This document shows, in pieces, positions 59,324 through 64,000 of a stretch of DNA of 64,000 nt; positions within the stretch are counted from its first letter, which is position 1, and every line of letters starts with the position of its first letter. The notes below the pieces were generated by a model, which saw nothing but the letters and a program-made list of their open reading frames with translations, was not told the DNA's origin and did not search any database. A program made the translations under genes and the position numbers. Source of the stretch: Kaistella chaponensis (GTDB taxonomy: Bacteria > Bacteroidota > Bacteroidia > Flavobacteriales > Weeksellaceae); contig NZ_FTOI01000006.1 in assembly GCF_900156725.1 (NCBI RefSeq), positions 62,001-126,000 of the forward strand, given 5' to 3'.

Positions 59324-62053
59324 TTAAAAATTAAAGTTAAGTCCTAATGAATACACTCTTGGCATTTGATAATAACCATTGTCAATACCACCGAAAACCT
59401 CTGGATCAACTCCAGTGTATTTCGTAATTACTAGTACGTTCTGTGCCATTCCATAAACTCTTAAAGAAGAACCTGTAGAAAGTACATCACGGAAAGTATA
59501 ACCTAAATTTACATTATCTAAACGGAAGAAAGAAGCATTTTCAATGAATAGATCTGAGAAATACTGTGGTGTAGCAAATTGATTGTTTACCGCAGTTGAG
59601 TACACGTTTTGCAAATATTCATTGGTTGCTGCAGATTGCAAAGAACTGTTAGAAGCTGCATTATTATATACATAATTTCCAATTACGGCTCTTGCGCTGA
59701 AACCGGCATCCCAATTTTTATGAGAAAATTTAGTACTGAAACCTAAAATCGCATCTGGTTGTGTAGATTTATAATAATATTTATCAGAATTATTAATTTT
59801 TCCGTCTCCATTTCGATCTACAAAAACGCCATCTAATGGGTTCCCTGCATTGTCGTAAACTTGTTGGTATACGTAAAATGCGTAAGGTTGATAACCAACT
59901 GCATGTGCTTGAATGGTATTACCTACTCCACCTGCAATATCTCCAACTGTTAAGAAAAAAGAATCATCTGCACCTTGAGAAAGTTCTTTAATTGTAGAAT
60001 CGTAATGCGTTGCGTTGAAAGAAAGCTCCAAGGTCGTATCTTCTGTTTTGATAGGAACTACGGTAATTGAACCTTCAATACCTTTAGAATCCATCACCCC
60101 AACATTCAAATTATTGTTGTTAGATACATCTCCTGCTGCGATTGGTGCACCGCTTACTAAAAGTTTATCGGCCGTTTTTTGAAACAAGTCAATTGATCCA
60201 AAAATTCTGTTCTTCGCGAAACCATAATCTAAACCAACGTTTTTGGTAGTAGTAATTTCCCAAGTTAAATTTGGATTAAAAATATTTGGACGATACATTT
60301 GATAAAAAGAGTCCCCTAAATAATATTGAGCACCACCATTACTCAGGTTGTATGAACCAGAAGCTGCATAATCATTATCTGAAAGTTCCTGATTACCGGT
60401 TTTACCCCAACCAGCTCTTAATTTTAAAGTATTGATTCCTTTTCCTTTTAAGAAACTCTCTTCATTAAGCTTCCAACCTACAGAAACTCCTGGGAAATTT
60501 CCCCAAACGTTATCTTTGGTGCCATTGTAGAATCTAGAAGAACCATCTCTTCTAATCGAAGCAGAAATAATATATTTATTAGCAATGGTAAAAATACCAC
60601 GACCATAAAAAGATAAAAGAACATTTCTGGTTGCGAAATCTCTTCCAACTGGTGGTGCTACATTATTACCATTATAAGTTGGGGCATAAGGATCTGCTCT
60701 GTAGAAATTTTGATAAGCATAACCTCCCACTAAATCTACATTGGTATTAATAGAAGAAATCGTTTTGGTATAACTCAAATACGTTTCTAGCAATTTATTT
60801 TCCTTTTCCTGAGAGTAAGCTCTTGAACGTCCTTTATCCGCAAATGCAGTTTTGTACAAGCCACTTTCTCTTTTTGAACCGTTGGCTTTTGTATAATCAT
60901 AACCTGCGTTTACATTGAAATGTAAGTCTGGTAAAAAATGGAACTTATAATCCAACTGAATATTCCCTAAACCTCTCCAAATAGAAGAAATATCTCGGGT
61001 TGCATCTAATTGAGCCAGTGGATTTGGATTTCCGTTCACATTCAAACCTCCATTCAGTAACCATTCATAATATCCTCCATAATTAGAGTTTCCTGAATAA
61101 ACCGGTTGTGTAGGATCAAAATAAGTGGCATTTCTAATCACTCCATCTGCAGCAAATCTGTTATCTGTAAAAGTACCTTTTGCATTTACAGTCACGGATA
61201 AGTGATTATCAAAAAATTTCGGAGTCAAATTTAAACCTACCGAAGTTCTTTTAAAAGAGTTGGTTCTCACAATACCATTTTGTTCGTTGTACCCGATGGA
61301 TAAACGATATGGTAAAACTTTAATCCCTCCAGACAAGGCGATATTATTATCGCTTCCTACTGCAGTTTGATAAATTAAATCTTGCCAATTGGTGTTTGCA
61401 GTTCCCAATTTAGCTTGATAAGCAGCTGAAGCATTGGCTTTTACAAAAGCTCTAAACTCATCCGCAGATAATACATCGGTATTTTTCATTTTTGTGGAAA
61501 CCGACGCTAAAGTAGAGAAATTCACTTTAAATTTCCCAGAAGAACCTCTTTTAGTTGTTACCAAAATAACTCCATTGGAAGCTCTGTTACCATAAATTGC
61601 CGTTGCAGATGCATCTTTCAAAATATCGAAAGTTTCGATATCATTTGGATTAATTAAAGAAAGTGGATCAGCTGCACCAGAAATTTTACTAAAATCTTGA
61701 GGTACCCCATCAATTACAATAAGTGGTGCTTGCGAACCACCTAGTGAACCAATCCCACGAATTCTAATGGAAGAACCAGAACCTGGCGCACCACTATTTC
61801 CTGTAATAGAAACTCCAGGAGTTTTTCCTTGGATCAATTGTGCAGGTGAAGTCGCTCCACCATTAAAGTCCTTCGACGAAATAGAAGAGATCGATCCCGT
61901 AACATCGGTTTTCTTCTGTTTCCCATAACCAATCAGAACAACCTGTTCGATATCAGCAGTTTTAACTGAATCTTTGGTTTGTGCGTGTAACATTGTTCCG
62001 GCAAATAATAAGAAGGCCGGTGCAATTTTTAAAACTGTAGTATAGTTTCTCAC
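59324..62053 (-). CDS. susC: SusC-like TonB-dependent outer-membrane transporter
   Basis: The outer-membrane pore that takes up maltooligosaccharides with SusD, powered by TonB. The 909 residues begin at a GTG codon (62053), giving signal MRNYTTVLKIAPAFLLFAGT; the next in-frame Met lies at the end of the signal peptide, so GTG is required. The signal is followed at once by the SusC plug signature DIEQVVLIGYGKQKKTDVTG and GSSIRIRGIGSLGGSQAPLI, and IYGNRASNGVILVTTKRG. The N-terminal carboxypeptidase-regulatory-like domain of many SusC proteins is absent. The barrel ends with RVYSLGLNFNF, a terminal aromatic as expected. First gene of the starch locus; upstream dyads may be its operators. Confidence 0.93.
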   Translation of the reverse strand: MRNYTTVLKIAPAFLLFAGTMLHAQTKDSVKTADIEQVVLIGYGKQKKTDVTGSISSISSKDFNGGATSPAQLIQGKTPGVSITGNSGAPGSGSSIRIRGIGSLGGSQAPLIVIDGVPQDFSKISGAADPLSLINPNDIETFDILKDASATAIYGNRASNGVILVTTKRGSSGKFKVNFSTLASVSTKMKNTDVLSADEFRAFVKANASAAYQAKLGTANTNWQDLIYQTAVGSDNNIALSGGIKVLPYRLSIGYNEQNGIVRTNSFKRTSVGLNLTPKFFDNHLSVTVNAKGTFTDNRFAADGVIRNATYFDPTQPVYSGNSNYGGYYEWLLNGGLNVNGNPNPLAQLDATRDISSIWRGLGNIQLDYKFHFLPDLHFNVNAGYDYTKANGSKRESGLYKTAFADKGRSRAYSQEKENKLLETYLSYTKTISSINTNVDLVGGYAYQNFYRADPYAPTYNGNNVAPPVGRDFATRNVLLSFYGRGIFTIANKYIISASIRRDGSSRFYNGTKDNVWGNFPGVSVGWKLNEESFLKGKGINTLKLRAGWGKTGNQELSDNDYAASGSYNLSNGGAQYYLGDSFYQMYRPNIFNPNLTWEITTTKNVGLDYGFAKNRIFGSIDLFQKTADKLLVSGAPIAAGDVSNNNNLNVGVMDSKGIEGSITVVPIKTEDTTLELSFNATHYDSTIKELSQGADDSFFLTVGDIAGGVGNTIQAHAVGYQPYAFYVYQQVYDNAGNPLDGVFVDRNGDGKINNSDKYYYKSTQPDAILGFSTKFSHKNWDAGFSARAVIGNYVYNNAASNSSLQSAATNEYLQNVYSTAVNNQFATPQYFSDLFIENASFFRLDNVNLGYTFRDVLSTGSSLRVYGMAQNVLVITKYTGVDPEVFGGIDNGYYQMPRVYSLGLNFNF

Positions 62054-62276
62054 AAAAATAAAATTTAAGGATTAATATTCAATACATAACTGCTTCCCTT
62101 GGTAAAGCATTGCAATTTAAACAAAAAATCAATTATTATTAAATTTTTATTAAAATTGTTAATTATTTCTGATTATAATCATATCTTTAAAACGACGCAA
62201 TTAACTAATCACCTGTAAACAAATATATTAACAACTCAATCTCTCATTTTGAGACTTTATGAAATTAACAAATAGT

Positions 62277-62395
62277 TAAACATTTGTTTAGCAAATTAGT
62301 AATCTCAGCTCCAGATTTAGTACGGTAACTGTACATTTTTTGTACAATTTAACACATGACCACCCATTTCTTGGCTTACTCTAAACAATTGTTTA
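62277..62395. promoter_or_regulatory. Paired operator-like dyads upstream of susC
   Basis: Two 14-bp dyads of the form TAAACANNTGTTTA, 105 bp apart (about ten helical turns), about 225 and 330 bp before the susC GTG. They could bind one regulator on the same face of DNA. No regulator gene lies in the window. Confidence 0.4.
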
Positions 62396-62777
62396 ACAAT
62401 AAAAAAAATATACAGCAGTATTTTAACCAAAGTGATCTTTTATTTAAACATTTCCATTTTTCGAATTTAAAATTAATATGCTTCAAATTCTTTTCAAAAA
62501 AGGGTTAGTTACTGCACGATCCTTTAGAAATATGATCTTAAATTTCAATAAAAACGATGTAAATACTATTCTCCTGAAAAATTTAATAAACCCTAAATCT
62601 ATTGGAACACAAAAAGGAAGTGCAGTACTGCAAAAACAAGCAAGTTTTACAGAAGAATTTATAAAGATCATCGTTCTATTCGACACCGAAAACGGTAAAA
62701 ATTACAAGAATCAAATAGCGAATTCCAAAAAAAAATGATTCAGAAAATATTGATTTTTAATTATCTCTTATAACCCT

Positions 62778-62785
62778 TATCTTTG
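62778..62785 (+). promoter_or_regulatory. -7 box of metG
   Basis: TATCTTTG fits TAnnTTTG and lies 21 nt before the metG ATG. Confidence 0.55.
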
Positions 62786-62806
62786 CAAAAAATTAGAAAG
62801 AAAAAA

Positions 62807-64000
62807 ATGTCGGATAGAAAATTAATTACCGCAGCTTTGCCTTATGCAAATGGTCCGGTTCATATAGGTCATTTGGCGGGAGTTTATATTCCGGCAGATG
62901 TTTATGCACGATTCAACAGAAGATTGGGAAAAGACGTGGCTTTCATTTGTGGCTCCGATGAACACGGGATTCCTATCACCATTCGCGCAAAAAAAGAAGG
63001 CGTAACTCCACAAGATATCGTCGATCAATACCACGAAATCATTAAAAAATCTTTTCAGGATTTAGGAATATCATTTGATGAATATTCCCGAACGACTTCT
63101 CCAAAACACAAAGAAGTAAGTCAGGATTTTTTCACAACATTATATAATAAGGATAAATTCATCGAAGAAACTTCTGAACAATATTTCGATGAACAAGCCA
63201 ATGAATTTCTCGCAGACCGATATATCGTAGGAACCTGCCCGAATTGTGGCAACGATACTGCTTACGGCGATCAGTGCGAAAAATGCGGTTCTACCCTTTC
63301 TCCCTCAGAATTGATCAATCCAAAATCTATGCTGAGCGGAAATGTTCCTATTTTAAAGGAAACCAAAAACTGGTATCTTCCTTTGAATGATTATGAAGAT
63401 TTCCTCAACGAATGGATCATCGAAGGACATAAAAACGACTGGAAACCCAATGTTTACGGACAAGTTAAATCCTGGTTAACCGACGGTTTGAAACCACGTG
63501 CAATGACGAGAGATTTGAATTGGGGCGTTCCTGTTCCACTTCCAAATGCAGAAGGAAAAGTCCTTTATGTTTGGTTTGATGCACCGATTGGCTATATTTC
63601 TTTCACTCAGGAATGGGCAGAAAATAACGGAAAAGACTGGAAAGACTATTGGCAAAATGACAACGCTGATTTGGTGCATTTCATTGGAAAGGACAATATC
63701 GTTTTCCACTGTATTATTTTCCCAGCGATGATGAAAGCGCATGGCGATTACAAAATGCCAACAAATGTTCCCGCTTTTGAATTTTTAAATTTAGAAAACG
63801 ACAAGATCTCAACCTCCCGTAATTGGGCAGTTTGGGCACATGAATATGTTGAAGAATTCCCGGGACAACAAGATGTTTTGCGTTATTCTCTTCTGTCTTC
63901 CGCTCCAGAAACGAAGGATAATAATTTCACGTGGAAAGATTTCCAGACCAAAAACAATTCAGAATTAGTAGGAATTTTCGGAAATTTCATTAATCGTGTT
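62807..64000 (+). CDS. metG: Methionine--tRNA ligase, 3' end outside the window
   Basis: Charges initiator and elongator tRNA-Met. The visible 398 residues start [20 protein letters not shown] with the HIGH motif (VHIGHL, about 19-24). The zinc-knuckle is [20 protein letters not shown], and the second class I motif is [15 protein letters not shown], where KMSKS is replaced by [20 protein letters not shown] binds methionine and [17 protein letters not shown] is family-typical. The frame is open to the last base; the tRNA-binding anticodon domain and any C-terminal EMAP-like domain lie outside. Divergent from susC. Confidence 0.96.
   Translation, partial: MSDRKLITAALPYANGPVHIGHLAGVYIPADVYARFNRRLGKDVAFICGSDEHGIPITIRAKKEGVTPQDIVDQYHEIIKKSFQDLGISFDEYSRTTSPKHKEVSQDFFTTLYNKDKFIEETSEQYFDEQANEFLADRYIVGTCPNCGNDTAYGDQCEKCGSTLSPSELINPKSMLSGNVPILKETKNWYLPLNDYEDFLNEWIIEGHKNDWKPNVYGQVKSWLTDGLKPRAMTRDLNWGVPVPLPNAEGKVLYVWFDAPIGYISFTQEWAENNGKDWKDYWQNDNADLVHFIGKDNIVFHCIIFPAMMKAHGDYKMPTNVPAFEFLNLENDKISTSRNWAVWAHEYVEEFPGQQDVLRYSLLSSAPETKDNNFTWKDFQTKNNSELVGIFGNFINRV

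Larger units (their letters stand above)
62054..62806. promoter_or_regulatory. Divergent control region susC / metG
   Basis: 753 bp, very AT-rich. Two dyads TAAACA-N2-TGTTTA lie at 62277-62290 (core TT) and 62382-62395 (core AT, perfect palindrome), centres 105 bp apart. Between them TGTACA-TTTTT-TGTACA occurs at 62330-62346. The metG -7 box TATCTTTG is at 62778-62785. An 86-codon open frame at 62478-62738 is not convincing. Apart from these I see no gene or RNA. Confidence 0.5.

Noticed and set aside
62478-62738. 86-codon plus-strand frame upstream of metG
   Set aside because: Lys/Asn-rich composition of random AT-rich DNA, no motif, and an opposite-strand frame of similar length; it lies in the susC/metG control region.

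Overview
The window is AT-rich DNA from a member of the Bacteroidota, most likely a Flavobacteriia of the Chryseobacterium/Kaistella group (Weeksellaceae). The grounds are type IX secretion and gliding genes (porU, porV, gldJ), a SusCDEF-type starch locus, an S46 dipeptidyl peptidase, many SusC/TonB-type outer-membrane proteins, and promoters with the Bacteroidota -7 box TAnnTTTG. The genus is inferred from gene content and protein style, not from a marker search.

Layout. 1-4.5 kb: glycogen synthesis (glgB then glgA, cut by the left edge) divergent from an esterase with an N-terminal carbohydrate-binding-like domain. 4.7-10.2 kb: two small unknown genes, a DPP11-like secreted peptidase, a polysaccharide deacetylase and a GNAT protein. 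10.3-17.4 kb: on the minus strand, a DUF5723 outer-membrane protein, an M16 peptidase, aspA and an AmpD-like lipoprotein amidase. 17.5-17.9 kb: three tRNA genes (Ser-GCT, Pro-TGG, Arg-TCT). 18-21 kb: a GldA-type ABC ATPase, an SRPBCC protein, a Nudix hydrolase and murF. 21.1-28 kb: gldJ divergent from porU-porV. 28.5-39.5 kb: FUSC protein, phosphopantetheinyl transferase, ahcY, a TPR/HTH membrane regulator, hemerythrin, DEAD-box helicase and a TonB-type receptor. 39.6-46 kb: a minus-strand purine cluster read as purM-purN-purH-purD-guaA. 46.4-48.1 kb: DUF808 and pirin. 62-48.3 kb on the minus strand: a starch/maltodextrin locus read as susC-susD-susE-susF-like, susB (GH97), a degenerate REP-type transposase gene, susA (GH13), an NTF2-like secreted protein and an SLC45/maltose-type MFS transporter. 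The right edge cuts metG.

The genes make a coherent carbohydrate picture. SusC/D/E/F would bind and import maltooligosaccharides, SusA and SusB would hydrolyse them in the periplasm, the MFS transporter would move products inward, and the glg operon at the other end stores glucose as glycogen. PorU/PorV/GldJ serve the secretion system that exports and anchors large surface proteins.

No complete new defence or mobile system was found; most of the window is housekeeping. What is unusual lies between the genes. Several spacers consist of degenerate short tandem repeats with strict period: fifteen 21-bp units at 28.0-28.3 kb; 7-bp units at 4.5, 41.1 and 49.7 kb; 8-bp units at 45.0 kb; three 33-bp hairpin units at 44.3 kb. 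A RAYT-like gene that has lost both histidines of its HUH motif sits between two identical 33-bp palindromes, one of which supplies its stop codon. Other leads are paired dyads 105 bp apart upstream of susC, a terminator-like hairpin in the purM leader, four genes whose -7 box almost touches the start codon, and a 19-codon micro-ORF between two terminators.
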